A DNA stretch of 64,000 nt from NCBI RefSeq assembly GCF_900016645.1, contig NZ_CDGJ01000052.1; one strand, written 5' to 3'. The translations under genes and the position numbers were made by a program. The notes under the pieces are model-generated. The model searched no databases. It saw only the letters and a program-made list of their open reading frames with translations, and had not been told where the DNA came from. Each line of letters begins with the position of its first letter. Position 1 is the first letter of the stretch. This document shows, piece after piece, positions 49,351 to 58,138 of the stretch. This DNA comes from Acididesulfobacillus acetoxydans (lineage in GTDB: Bacteria; Bacillota; Desulfitobacteriia; Desulfitobacteriales; Desulfitobacteriaceae).

Positions 49351-49480
49351 GTGAGACTCTCAGTTCTACAAGTGGGAGTGGTTCCCCCGTTGCTTCGGTG
49401 GGGGTAGACTCCATCCTTCGCCGCGAAGCGTAATTTTGGGATGGGCGGCTTCGGTGTTCAACTTTAGTTGAACGAGTTTA
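49351..49480. repeat. Hairpin-chain repeat element, copy 2 (deleted form)
   Basis: Same orientation and order as 20925-21060: GAGACT, TTCTACAAGTGGGAGTGG, a C/G-rich hairpin ending GGTGGGGGTAGACTCC, CCTTCGCC, GTAATTTTGGGAT, GGCGGCTTCGG, then hairpin GTTCAAC/GTTGAAC (49456-49473) and GAGTTTACT. It lacks most of the central and 3' part of copy 1. It fills the gap between DUF4446 and DUF554. Confidence 0.8.
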
Positions 49481-50197
49481 CTAGGCACCCAGATGTAAGT
49501 GAGTAAACAAAATTGTCAGGGGTATACTGAAGAAAATGCCCGGCAATAGGTTGCCCACTTTAATTTCTTTGATTTCGAGAATATTAAAGCCGATGCCCAA
49601 GATAAGGAGCCCTCCGGTCGCACTCATTTCGGCGATAACGTCTGGGGACAGGATGCCTTGCAAGAGCCCGGCCAACAAAGTTAACCCCCCCTCGTACACA
49701 AGTACCGGCAGGGCTGCGGCCAGAACTCCGATTCCCATAGAAGAAGCAAACACTAGCGCCGAAATTCCGTCCAACATCGATTTTGCGTAGAGTATACTAT
49801 TGTTGCCCTTGAGTCCACTTTCCAAAGATCCCATGATAGCCATGGCGCCTACGCAATAGATCAAGCTGGTGGTGACAAAGGCCTTACTAAAATTGCCGGC
49901 TCCGCGAACATGTGAAAGTTTACGCTCGAACCAGGTCCCCAACTGTTCCAGCCTCAGTTCAATGTTGATCCATTCTCCCACGAGGCCACCGAGTACCAGA
50001 CTTGCAATAACGGTCAGGGAATTTTTGGTTTCTAGGGCCATGTTTACTCCAATGAGTAAAACTGACAAGCCAATTCCCTGGATGACTGTTTTTTTCATTC
50101 GTGCAGGCAAAACTCTGCCTGAGATCAGACCAAGTAGACCCCCCAGCAGTATCGCTGCCGTATTTACTACTGGTCCAAACATACCGGTTATCGTCAT
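49481..50197 (-). CDS. DUF554 (YdfK-like) membrane protein
   Basis: A 238-residue membrane protein with six to seven helices; GPVVNTAAILLGGLLGLISG, LVLGGLVGEWINIE and MAIMGSLESGLKGNNSILY are diagnostic for DUF554. Often beside parB in Firmicutes; possibly a transporter, function unknown. ATG behind AAGGAG. Its end lies just beyond the repeat element copy 2. Confidence 0.9.
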   Translation of the reverse strand: MTITGMFGPVVNTAAILLGGLLGLISGRVLPARMKKTVIQGIGLSVLLIGVNMALETKNSLTVIASLVLGGLVGEWINIELRLEQLGTWFERKLSHVRGAGNFSKAFVTTSLIYCVGAMAIMGSLESGLKGNNSILYAKSMLDGISALVFASSMGIGVLAAALPVLVYEGGLTLLAGLLQGILSPDVIAEMSATGGLLILGIGFNILEIKEIKVGNLLPGIFFSIPLTILFTHLHLGA

Positions 50198-50246
50198 GAG
50201 GCCACTCCTTCGTTATTCCATTAGGAGCACGATTATGATCTTTCAG

Positions 50247-50262
50247 TGTTCCACGTGGAACA
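50247..50262. promoter_or_regulatory. parS site 1
   Basis: TGTTCCACGTGGAACA, a perfect 16-bp palindrome matching the parS consensus TGTTNCACGTGAAACA at all but one position. It is the ParB loading site. Confidence 0.93.
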
Positions 50263-50283
50263 TTTCATCTGCGGTCGCGGCAT

Positions 50284-50299
50284 TGTTCCACGTGGAACA
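50284..50299. promoter_or_regulatory. parS site 2
   Basis: Second identical TGTTCCACGTGGAACA, 37 bp from the first, between the parB stop and the DUF554 start. Confidence 0.93.
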
Positions 50300-50347
50300 T
50301 TTTACAGACGCCCTCACAATCACAGCGAAACATTCCCTTCTCCAATC

Positions 50348-51199
50348 CTACTCTACATTGACTTGCCAAAGCTCCAAGAGTCGATTCAACTCGTCGGCGG
50401 AAAAAAACTCAATCTCGATCTTGCCTCGCTCTGAAGACCCTTTCACCTTAACCTTTGTCTGCAGGCAGGCACGCAGCGCCTCCTCCAATCTAAGCCAATC
50501 TTCCGAAGGACGCCCCTTTCCGGGTTTGGCCCCCCGCCCCTCTGTCACTTTCTTGATCAACTCTTCTGTCTCACGTACGGACAACCCGGCCTCTGCCGCC
50601 TTCCTGCCCACTAAAACCTGAACGGAACTATCGCCGAGCCCGGAAAGCAACTTACCATGACCAAGAGTCAACTTTCCTTCACGCAGCAACACCAAAAGCG
50701 GAGGAGGCAGTTCGATTACCCGCAACAAGTTAGCAACCGTTGCCCTTCCTTTACCAACGGCTTGCGCCACCTGTTCCTGCGTTAACCCATATTCCTTCAT
50801 TAAGACAGCATAGGCACGGCCCTCTTCCACAGGAGACAAATCAGTTCTCTGCAAGTTTTCAACCAGCGCTTTTTCCGCCATCTCGCGTTCATTGCACTCA
50901 AGCACCAGACAATTGATTCGTTCCATTCCAGCCAACTGCGCAGCCCTGAACCTCCGCTCACCGGCGACGATTCGGTACCCGCTGTCCAAAGGCCGTACCA
51001 AAATTGGCTGCAACAGGCCATGCAACCGCAACGAATCGGCCAGAGCCATAAGTGAATCTTGATCAAAATCCTTTCGGGGCTGGTCCGGATTCGACGTTAT
51101 CTCAGACAGTGGAATCTCGAGAACCTGTAACCCGCTCTCTTCCCTCACATTGCTAGCCAACAATGCCTCTAACCCACGCCCCAAACCCTTCTTAGACAC
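50348..51199 (-). CDS. parB: Chromosome partitioning protein ParB (Spo0J)
   Basis: About 283 residues. N-terminal GLGRGLEALL, CTPase/arginine-patch domain with GYRIVAGERRFRAAQLAG (the GERR box), central HTH (LTQEQVAQAVGKGRATVANLLR) that reads parS, and a C-terminal dimerisation helix. ParB spreads from parS and loads SMC. GTG at 51199 is behind AAGGAGG and overlaps parA by 8 bp. Two parS sites lie just downstream. Confidence 0.96.
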   Translation of the reverse strand: MSKKGLGRGLEALLASNVREESGLQVLEIPLSEITSNPDQPRKDFDQDSLMALADSLRLHGLLQPILVRPLDSGYRIVAGERRFRAAQLAGMERINCLVLECNEREMAEKALVENLQRTDLSPVEEGRAYAVLMKEYGLTQEQVAQAVGKGRATVANLLRVIELPPPLLVLLREGKLTLGHGKLLSGLGDSSVQVLVGRKAAEAGLSVRETEELIKKVTEGRGAKPGKGRPSEDWLRLEEALRACLQTKVKVKGSSERGKIEIEFFSADELNRLLELWQVNVE

Positions 51200-51953
51200 G
51201 CTCCAAAACCTCCTTGGCCAAATCCCGATACACTTCTGCTCCACGTGAGCGCGAATCGTAAGTCACAATGGGCTTACCATGACTCGGAGCCTCGCCGAGA
51301 CGGACATTTCGAGGAACGATCGTCTGAAAAACCTTGTTCCCAAAAAACCGCTTCACTTCTTCCACAACTTGAATCGCCAAGTTAGTACGCCCGTCAAACA
51401 TTGTCAAAAGTGCCCCCAGAACAGCCAGATGCGGATTTAGGTGCTTCCTGACCCGGTTCAACGTATTCATCAAGAGGGATAACCCCTCCAGAGCATAATA
51501 CTCACACTGGATCGGAATCAAAACGTAGTCAGCGGCGGTCAAAGCGTTCAGCGTCAACAAACCCAAGGAAGGGGGGCAATCGATGAGGATGAAATCGTAC
51601 TCCTTTTCAGCCTTGAGCAGCGCCGCCTGCAAACGCGACTCTCTTGACATCAAAGAAACCAGCTCTATCTCAGCGCCCGCTAACTCAATTCTAGCCGGAA
51701 CCAGCTTCAAGTTTTTGACGTCGGTCTTCAAGATGACCCGATCCAGCGCCACCTCGTTAATCAAAACATCATACACACAATGCGACAGCCTTCCCTTAGA
51801 CACACCCAACCCGCTGGTGGCATTGCCTTGCGGATCCAAATCGACCAACAGAACCTTTTTCCCCACCTCAGCCAAACTCGCCCCCAAATTAACCGCAGTG
51901 GTCGTCTTCGCGACTCCTCCTTTCTGATTCGCAATTGCTATCACGTTTGCCAA
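51192..51953 (-). CDS. parA: Chromosome partitioning ATPase ParA (Soj)
   Basis: About 253 residues. Deviant Walker A ANQKGGVAKTTT (note Ala in place of the usual Gly before the signature Lys-Thr), Walker A' DLDPQGNATSGLG, Walker B FILIDCPPSLGLL. Works with ParB on origin segregation and with DnaA on initiation. Start is TTG at 51953 behind GGGGAGG, or GTG at 51962. Confidence 0.95.
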   Translation of the reverse strand: MANVIAIANQKGGVAKTTTAVNLGASLAEVGKKVLLVDLDPQGNATSGLGVSKGRLSHCVYDVLINEVALDRVILKTDVKNLKLVPARIELAGAEIELVSLMSRESRLQAALLKAEKEYDFILIDCPPSLGLLTLNALTAADYVLIPIQCEYYALEGLSLLMNTLNRVRKHLNPHLAVLGALLTMFDGRTNLAIQVVEEVKRFFGNKVFQTIVPRNVRLGEAPSHGKPIVTYDSRSRGAEVYRDLAKEVLERV

Positions 51954-51962
51954 ACTGCGCAC

Positions 51963-52314
51963 CCTCCCCCGTGGAGTTGAGCGAACACCCCGGTGCGATA
52001 CCCCGCTCCACCGTTGACCTCAACTCCCTTAAATTATATACTCTCCCGCCCCATAAAGAAAGCTCAATAGGCGCCGGAATCGCTCAAGTCAGCAGCCTCC
52101 GGGATCCTTAAAGAATCGAAACCCGCCCTGAACCCCGTGGTTTCAACCAGAGGCAAAAGGCGGGTCTGTTCCCGGCTGAGCCACAAACCTGAGGAAACAC
52201 TTGGAAAGGCTGCCGGCGCGCAGGCACCTCTTGACAATATCTCCGGCTTGCGCCCTATTTCGCAAGGTGACACTGACTAAAACCGAGGTGTCCTGCGCGC
52301 TCGATTCCTTTGTC
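51963..52314. other. Intergenic, nothing recognised
   Basis: Between parA and the intron fossil. No gene with support in either strand; open frames of 69-87 codons have no family features. Possibly degraded intron or insertion debris. Confidence 0.4.
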
Positions 52315-52410
52315 GGATCGTTGGAAGCGCCGTATACCGAACGGTACGTAAGCCGTGTACGAGGGGAAGGTTCAGCTGACCAAATAATGGTCAGCCTCCT
52401 ACCCAACTAG
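52315..52410 (+). mobile_element. Group II intron 3' fossil (domains V-VI)
   Basis: GGAAGCGCCGTATACCGAAC, then GGTACGTAAGCCGTG, matches the domain V hairpin common to bacterial group II introns (CGC triad, GNAA-like GAAC tip), and GGTTCAGCTGACC...GGTCAGCCTCCTACCCAACT matches domain VI with its branch-helix and 3' end. Small changes in the lower domain V stem and the absence of an upstream maturase or domains I-IV mark it as a dead remnant. Orientation is opposite to the intron at 1-361. Confidence 0.7.
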
Positions 52411-52413
52411 TAC

Positions 52414-52457
52414 AGGGAAAGGGAAAGGGAAAAGGAAAGGGAAAAGGAAAAGGAGAG
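52414..52457. repeat. 44-nt uninterrupted purine tract
   Basis: Repeats of GGGAAA, GGGAAAA and GGAAAA without a pyrimidine, immediately after the intron fossil and before the rsmG stop. It contains at least four GGG runs. Confidence 0.9.
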
Positions 52458-52492
52458 CGAAGCGCAAAGCGAAAGGGAAAGCACCGAAACTT

Positions 52493-53212
52493 TCACATCA
52501 ACGGCTTTTTCCCTGGGACCCCGGCTCTGCGCGGGTAACCAGCAGGCGTCTCCTTAACCTTTCGCACAAGAATCAACGCGCGGTGTTCAGCTTGCGGCCC
52601 CAAGCCAAAATCCCGTATGTCTTCGATCTCCCCTCCCAACTCCGCCAAAGCCCTGCCGCTCATCGCCACCTCTTCCGCCGCCCGCGTCCCTTTTAAAGCA
52701 AAAAAAAGGCCACCCCGTTTCAGAAGCGGAAGCACATACTCGAGAACCACCGGCAGTACGGCAACACCTCTCGCGGCGGCACTGTCAAATCGGCCCCGCG
52801 CTCCGCCGACATACCCCAGATCTTCCGCCCGCATCTGTAAACATTCCACCTGCTTTAAACCCAGCTTTGCGCACACCGCTTTCAGAAAAGCAACTTTCTT
52901 CCCCAGAGAATCCACCAACGTCACCTTCAGATCCGGCACAGCGATTTTCACCGGAATGCCGGGAAAACCGCCACCCGTACCCACGTCACAAAACCTATCG
53001 CCCAACTCGTACCCCGCCAAAACCAGAGAATCCAAAAAATGCTTCACAATCACATCGCCCACTGATGTAATCCCGGTCAAATTCACACGGGCATTCCACT
53101 CCAACAACATCTCCGCATAAACGGAAAACTGTTCCACTTGTTCCTCATTGAGAGATAGTCCAAGTTTTCCCTCAGCCATCTCCGCCAGGCGAACCATTTC
53201 CTCATTCCACAA
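52493..53212 (-). CDS. rsmG: 16S rRNA (guanine-527-N7)-methyltransferase RsmG
   Basis: A 239-residue class I methyltransferase (GidB). SAM motif CDVGTGGGFPGIPVKIA, VTLVDSLGKKVAFL, and GRFDSAAARGVA with ALKG later. Methylates G527 of 16S rRNA; loss gives low-level streptomycin resistance in many bacteria. TTG start behind GGGGAGGCGG, overlapping the mnmG end by 11 bp. Confidence 0.95.
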   Translation of the reverse strand: MWNEEMVRLAEMAEGKLGLSLNEEQVEQFSVYAEMLLEWNARVNLTGITSVGDVIVKHFLDSLVLAGYELGDRFCDVGTGGGFPGIPVKIAVPDLKVTLVDSLGKKVAFLKAVCAKLGLKQVECLQMRAEDLGYVGGARGRFDSAAARGVAVLPVVLEYVLPLLKRGGLFFALKGTRAAEEVAMSGRALAELGGEIEDIRDFGLGPQAEHRALILVRKVKETPAGYPRRAGVPGKKPLM

Positions 53213-55115
53213 ATTTTCCGCCTCCCCGCCGGACTTGTTCCAGATACACCATCAGCACCGAAACATCAGCGGGCGTCACACCCGTAATCCGCGACGCCTG
53301 CCCAAGATTCCGCGGCTGTGTCTGAGATAAACGTTCTCTCCCTTCAACCGACAGTCCCCGGATATCGGCAAAGTCGAGATTAACCGGAAGAGCGCGTTCC
53401 TCCATCCTCAAAAATCTGCCAATCTCCAACACCTGTTTTTCGATATACCCGGCGTATTTGGTCTCCACCTCCGCCTCGGCCAAGACCTCAGCCTCCACTG
53501 TTCCCAGGTCCGGCATCAACTCCAGGATTTCCTTCACGCCAATTTCGGGCCTCCTAATCAAATCTTCCGCCTTAATTCCCGATTTCAAAGCCGAAGACCC
53601 ACTCCGCGCCAACACACCGGCAACCGCATCGCTTCCGGGGCCGAAAGTCGTCCCCCGCCAAATATCCCTGACATGCTCCAATGCCTCCACCTTTTCCTGA
53701 AACCGCCTCCACCTTTCCTCCCCGACAAGCCCGACCGCTCGACCCCGTTCAGTCAGACGCAAGTCCGCGTTATCCTGCCTCAAAACCAAACGATATTCCG
53801 CACGCGAAGTCAGGACGCGATATGGCTCCACAACACCTTTCGTCACCAAATCGTCTGCCAAAACACCTATGTACCCCTCAGAGCGCTTTACTACAAATTC
53901 TTCCCTGCCCAAAACCTTCATCGCAGCGTTGATTCCCGCCAATAATCCCTGGGCCGCAGCTTCCTCATACCCGGATGTCCCATTCAGCTGACCCGCAGTA
54001 AACAGCCCTGTGATACTCCGTACCTCCAAGCCCAGAGAAAGCTGATGGGGTTTCACATAATCATATTCAATCGCGTACCCGGGACGTAACATCTTCACTC
54101 TTTCCAGCCCCGGAATACTCCGCAGAATTTGCACCTGCACATCCTCCGGCATACTTGTGGACAGTCCGGCAATATAATACTCCTCCGCCCGCGACCCCTC
54201 CGGCTCAAGAAAAATTTGATGAGCATTCCGCTCGGCGAAACGAACTACCTTGTCCTCGATGGAAGGACAATAGCGGGGGCCTATTCCCTCAATTTCTCCG
54301 CTGAACAAAGGCGCCCTGTCCAAATTCGCCCGGATGATCTCATGAGTCTTCTCCGTAGTGTACCCCAGCCAACACGCTTCTTGCTTTGCCGGGTCCCCGC
54401 GCCAAAACTCACTCACTGTGGGCATAAACGAAAAGCGCCAAGCCTTATCATCTCCGCCTTGCCTCAGAAACTTACCGAAATCCACACTCCCGCGTTGAAT
54501 CCTCGGCGGCGTACCGGTCTTAAACCGCCCCAATTCCACTCCCAGTTCTTTCAGCGACTCCGATAATCCAAGTGAAGGCATTTGCCCATTGGGTCCGCCG
54601 GCATACATCGCAGGACCGATGATGATCCGGCCCCTCAGATAGGTTCCGCTCGTCAGAACCACACTGGTCGCTTCAAAGCGAGCCCCCGTCCGCGTCACGA
54701 CTCCAACGACCCTCTCCCCGCGCACGAGGACTTTCTCCACTACGCCTTGAACCAGACTGAGCTTCTCCTGATGCATCAGAACGTTAAGCATATTCCTCTG
54801 GTATGCTTTCTTATCCGACTGAACCCTCAAGGCTTGTACTGCCGGCCCTTTTCCGGTATTGAGCATACGCGCCTGCAGTGAAGTTTCGTCAGCCGTGATC
54901 CCCATCTGTCCCCCCAAGGCGTCGATCTCCCTGACGAGATGTCCTTTGCCGGGTCCCCCTACCGACGGATTGCAAGGCATATGCGCCACTGAATCCAAAT
55001 TCAAAGTGACGAGCACGGTCAAGCAGCCCATACGCGCCGCGGCCAACGCCGCTTCGCAGCCGGCATGCCCGGCCCCCACAACGATTACCCCGTATTTTCC
55101 CGCCAGATACTCCAC
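53202..55115 (-). CDS. mnmG: tRNA uridine-34 carboxymethylaminomethyl enzyme MnmG
   Basis: A 637-residue FAD protein (GidA). N-terminal dinucleotide site VIVVGAGHAGCEAALAAARMG, catalytic loop NPSVGGPGKGHLVREIDALGG (in two parts), RFKTGTPPRI, and the C-terminal helical MnmE-binding domain. With MnmE it installs cmnm5 at wobble U34. GTG at 55115 with weak AGG. mnmE-mnmG-rsmG order is standard. Confidence 0.97.
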   Translation of the reverse strand: MEYLAGKYGVIVVGAGHAGCEAALAAARMGCLTVLVTLNLDSVAHMPCNPSVGGPGKGHLVREIDALGGQMGITADETSLQARMLNTGKGPAVQALRVQSDKKAYQRNMLNVLMHQEKLSLVQGVVEKVLVRGERVVGVVTRTGARFEATSVVLTSGTYLRGRIIIGPAMYAGGPNGQMPSLGLSESLKELGVELGRFKTGTPPRIQRGSVDFGKFLRQGGDDKAWRFSFMPTVSEFWRGDPAKQEACWLGYTTEKTHEIIRANLDRAPLFSGEIEGIGPRYCPSIEDKVVRFAERNAHQIFLEPEGSRAEEYYIAGLSTSMPEDVQVQILRSIPGLERVKMLRPGYAIEYDYVKPHQLSLGLEVRSITGLFTAGQLNGTSGYEEAAAQGLLAGINAAMKVLGREEFVVKRSEGYIGVLADDLVTKGVVEPYRVLTSRAEYRLVLRQDNADLRLTERGRAVGLVGEERWRRFQEKVEALEHVRDIWRGTTFGPGSDAVAGVLARSGSSALKSGIKAEDLIRRPEIGVKEILELMPDLGTVEAEVLAEAEVETKYAGYIEKQVLEIGRFLRMEERALPVNLDFADIRGLSVEGRERLSQTQPRNLGQASRITGVTPADVSVLMVYLEQVRRGGGKFVE

Positions 55116-55124
55116 TCCAGCAAC

Positions 55125-56573
55125 CTACTTTCCAATACAAAATCGGTTAAAGATATCATTAATCAGAGTTTCATCGACAGAGTCCCCCGTAACCGATGAA
55201 ACCTGCCTCAAGCTCTCCCTTAGGTCGACCGTCACAATGTCCCAAGGATAACCCGCATCAACCGCCGCCAAAGCTTTTACTAAGCTCTCCCGGCACCTCT
55301 CCATGGCCGTAATATGGCGGACATTCGACAGGACAGGCCGCCGGTCCGACAACTCCGCGCCATACACCCGCCGCTTTATTTCCCGCTCCAAGTCATCAAA
55401 CCCATATCCTTCGCGAACAGAGAAGTTCAAGCAAACCCTTCTCTCCTTCCGATCCCCGCCAACCCTGCTCAGCCGAAAAGGCTCGTCGATATCGTCGTTT
55501 TCCCCGGTAGCCCCACCCCAAACACCGGAATTCCGCCGGCCGGGCAAGAGATCCGTCTTATTCCGCAGCACGACGACACGATCCCCATAAAGCGACATAA
55601 CCTTCCGCTCTTCTTCAGCCGGAGCCTCACCGGCGACCGTCACCAGCAGAATAAGGTCCGCTCTTGCCAAAGCTTGCCAAGCCCGCTCAATGCCCAATCT
55701 TTCCGCCTCGCCCTCACCTTGCCTCAAACCGGCCGTATCCACTAAATGCAAAAGCACCCCACCCAAACTCGCGGACTCACGAATTTCGTCTCTTGTCGTG
55801 CCGGGCAGATCTGTGACTATCGCCCTCTCTTCCTTGAGTAAAGCGTTCATCAAGCTCGATTTTCCGGCGTTAGGACGGCCGCAAATTACGGTTATGAGAC
55901 CCTCGCGCAAAATCTTCCCTGTGCCGCTCCCTTCCAGAATAGCTTCCGCTTTCTCTTTAGACTTCATTAACCGCCTTTTCAGTTCGGCCCGGTCGAGCGC
56001 TTCCACTTCATCCTCCGGAAAATCGATTCCCGCCTCTAAAAAAGCAAGTGTCTCCAAAATAAATTCACGCAAACTTTGCACATCCCGCGAAAGTACCCCA
56101 GCCAACTGACTGGTTGCCAACTCCCCCGCACTATCCGTCCGCGCCGCGATCACATCGACAACAGCTTCTGCTTGCGCTAAATCCAGTTTCCCTCTCAGAA
56201 AAGCCCGCTTAGTAAACTCCCCCGCTTCCGCCTCTCTCGCACCCAAACGCAAACACGCCCGAAGAATCCGCAGGGCCACGTGCACTCCCCCGTGACAGTT
56301 GACCTCGTAGACATCTTCTCCCGTATACGAAGCCGGACTCAGCATTTTTCCGATCAAGACCTGATCAATGGCCACCCCGCCTTCTTTAAACCATCCTAAA
56401 TGCAGGGTATAATTTCCCCCAACCCGCCAACGCTCGGAGTTGACCGGCTCAAAACACTTCTCTATGATTTCTCCCGCCCTATCCCCGCTCAAACGAACAA
56501 TGTGAACCCCGCCAACTCCCAAAGCCGTGGCTAAGGCGACAATCGTATCCTCTAATCCCATTTCAACGCTCAA
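55125..56573 (-). CDS. mnmE: tRNA modification GTPase MnmE
   Basis: About 482 residues: N-terminal tetrahydrofolate-binding domain (LEDTIVALATALGVGG), helical domain, and inserted G domain with G1 GRPNAGKSSL, G2/G3 TDLPGTTRDE and DTAGL, G4 NKTD; ends in the invariant FCIGK. Partner of MnmG. After NKTD there is an extra segment of about 30 residues (Gly/Arg/Asp-rich, about 365-395) not usual for the family. Start may be TTG 56573 (GGAG 9 nt before) or ATG 56561. Confidence 0.95.
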   Translation of the reverse strand: MSVEMGLEDTIVALATALGVGGVHIVRLSGDRAGEIIEKCFEPVNSERWRVGGNYTLHLGWFKEGGVAIDQVLIGKMLSPASYTGEDVYEVNCHGGVHVALRILRACLRLGAREAEAGEFTKRAFLRGKLDLAQAEAVVDVIAARTDSAGELATSQLAGVLSRDVQSLREFILETLAFLEAGIDFPEDEVEALDRAELKRRLMKSKEKAEAILEGSGTGKILREGLITVICGRPNAGKSSLMNALLKEERAIVTDLPGTTRDEIRESASLGGVLLHLVDTAGLRQGEGEAERLGIERAWQALARADLILLVTVAGEAPAEEERKVMSLYGDRVVVLRNKTDLLPGRRNSGVWGGATGENDDIDEPFRLSRVGGDRKERRVCLNFSVREGYGFDDLEREIKRRVYGAELSDRRPVLSNVRHITAMERCRESLVKALAAVDAGYPWDIVTVDLRESLRQVSSVTGDSVDETLINDIFNRFCIGK

Positions 56574-56607
56574 TCGACCCATCTCCGTTTTACAAAAAGC
56601 CATCTAG

Positions 56608-56634
56608 CCAAAAAACCCGGCAGCGCCGGGTTTT
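56608..56634 (-). terminator. Intrinsic terminator between jag and mnmE
   Basis: AAAACCCGGC and GCCGGGTTTT with a 3-nt loop, followed by TT on the minus strand; ends the rpmH-to-jag transcript just before mnmE. Confidence 0.85.
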
Positions 56635-56804
56635 CCACTTAAGGCGGCGACGCAAACCTTTTTTTTGCGCCGTACTGCTAAAAACGTTCTTTTCTCACTA
56701 TAAGGCTTCCTTTCGCCTGATCACGCTTTCCGCAAAATAAGAAAACTTCCGCCCGTCTTAATTCAACCGATCCCTAAATACCCGACCGGTCTCTTTCCCC
56801 TCAG

Positions 56805-57440
56805 TCAAAACTCGCGGCCACGCCTCAGAGATATTACCACGCGCCTGTTCGGTTCATCTCCTTCGCTAAAAGTGCTTATCCTGCTTTCATCCTGCAGCGC
56901 CGTATGAATAATACGCCTTTCATGCGGATTCATAGGCTCCAATACAACCCGCGAACCGGTTCGTTTAACCTTCTCCGAAAGTCTCTTCGCTAAGCGTATC
57001 AGGGTCTCTTCCCGCCGCAGCCGATATCCCTCCACATCCACAACAATCCGTATTCGTTCGCCGACTCGTTTCGCCACCGCCAGATTCGTTAAGTACTGAA
57101 GCGCTTCTAAAGTTTCCCCCCGACGCCCGATCAGTATTCCCAACTCCGATCCCGATACATTTACTGACCAAAACTCCCCTCTTCTCTCCACACCGCAAAC
57201 GGCCTGAACATCCATCACTTTACAGACGCTGCGAATAAAATCAAGCGCCATTTCCCCGGGGTCGTCCTCATAGGATATCCGCACTCGCGCGGCCGTCGTT
57301 CCCAACAAACCAAACAAGCCCTTCTTTACCGGCTCTTCCAAAACTTCAATGACCGCCTTTTCCCTCTCGACTCCAAGTTCGATCAGGCCGGCAGTCACAG
57401 CATCCTCAACGGTCTTCCCGGTCTTTTCCGTAACCTTCAT
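56805..57440 (-). CDS. jag: Jag/KhpB RNA-binding protein
   Basis: A 211-residue SpoIIIJ-associated protein: Jag_N domain (1-55, KTVEDAVTAGLIELGV), KH domain (about 75-150, LGILIGRRGETLEALQYL) and R3H domain (150-211, PMNPHERRIIHTALQ). KhpB forms an RNA chaperone with KhpA in many Firmicutes. ATG behind GGGGAGG, 33 bp after yidC. Confidence 0.95.
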   Translation of the reverse strand: MKVTEKTGKTVEDAVTAGLIELGVEREKAVIEVLEEPVKKGLFGLLGTTAARVRISYEDDPGEMALDFIRSVCKVMDVQAVCGVERRGEFWSVNVSGSELGILIGRRGETLEALQYLTNLAVAKRVGERIRIVVDVEGYRLRREETLIRLAKRLSEKVKRTGSRVVLEPMNPHERRIIHTALQDESRISTFSEGDEPNRRVVISLRRGREF

Positions 57441-57473
57441 GCCACACAGTCCTCCCCGTTTCCTATCAAACCG

Positions 57474-58127
57474 TCAAGCCTCATTCGCCTTGCCCCGGGC
57501 TAATCTCCGGTTAATGTACAGTTGTTGAAGGACCGAAACGAAATTCATCGTCACCCAATACAAGGCCAAACCAGACGGCACGGTAGCACTAATATAACCA
57601 AACATTAAAGGCATAAAATAGAGCATCACTTTCTGAGTCGGATCCGTCGCCGCGGTGGGACTTGAAATCCTCGTCTGCAAAAAGGTTGTTGCGGCAGCCA
57701 ACACAGGTAAGATGAAATAAGGGTCTTTCTGGGTCAAATTAAACCAGATAAAGTGCGCGCTGCCGGAATTACCATACGGAAAATGCAGCAACGCGCTGTA
57801 AAGCGACCAGAAAATAGGCAGTTGAATAATAAGAGGTAAGCAGCCGCTCATCGGATTGACATTCTGTTCCTTGTACAATTCCATGACCGCTGCCTGGGCC
57901 TTTTGGGCATCGTCTTTATATTTTTTTTGAATTTCTTTTACCTTCGGCTGTAAGTCGGCCATCTTCCGCATCGAAGCCATCTGTTTCCATGTCAACGGGT
58001 AAATGATCGTCTTAATAATGATCGTCAATAAAATAATGGCGACACCGTAATAAGGCAGACCAACCGCAGCAGCCAGCCTGTACAATACTTCCAAGAAACT
58101 TGTCATCCATTGCACAACGATACCCAC
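57474..58127 (-). CDS. yidC: Membrane protein insertase YidC (SpoIIIJ)
   Basis: A 217-residue Oxa1/YidC insertase with five membrane helices and no long periplasmic loop, as in Gram-positives. Markers: IIIKTIIYPLTWKQMASMRKM with the substrate-groove Arg/Lys, NPMSGCLPLIIQLPIFWSLY, and GLALYWVTMNFVSVLQQ. No lipoprotein signal, unlike SpoIIIJ of B. subtilis. GTG start behind AAGGAGGGG. Confidence 0.95.
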   Translation of the reverse strand: MGIVVQWMTSFLEVLYRLAAAVGLPYYGVAIILLTIIIKTIIYPLTWKQMASMRKMADLQPKVKEIQKKYKDDAQKAQAAVMELYKEQNVNPMSGCLPLIIQLPIFWSLYSALLHFPYGNSGSAHFIWFNLTQKDPYFILPVLAAATTFLQTRISSPTAATDPTQKVMLYFMPLMFGYISATVPSGLALYWVTMNFVSVLQQLYINRRLARGKANEA

Positions 58128-58138
58128 AAGACCCCTCC

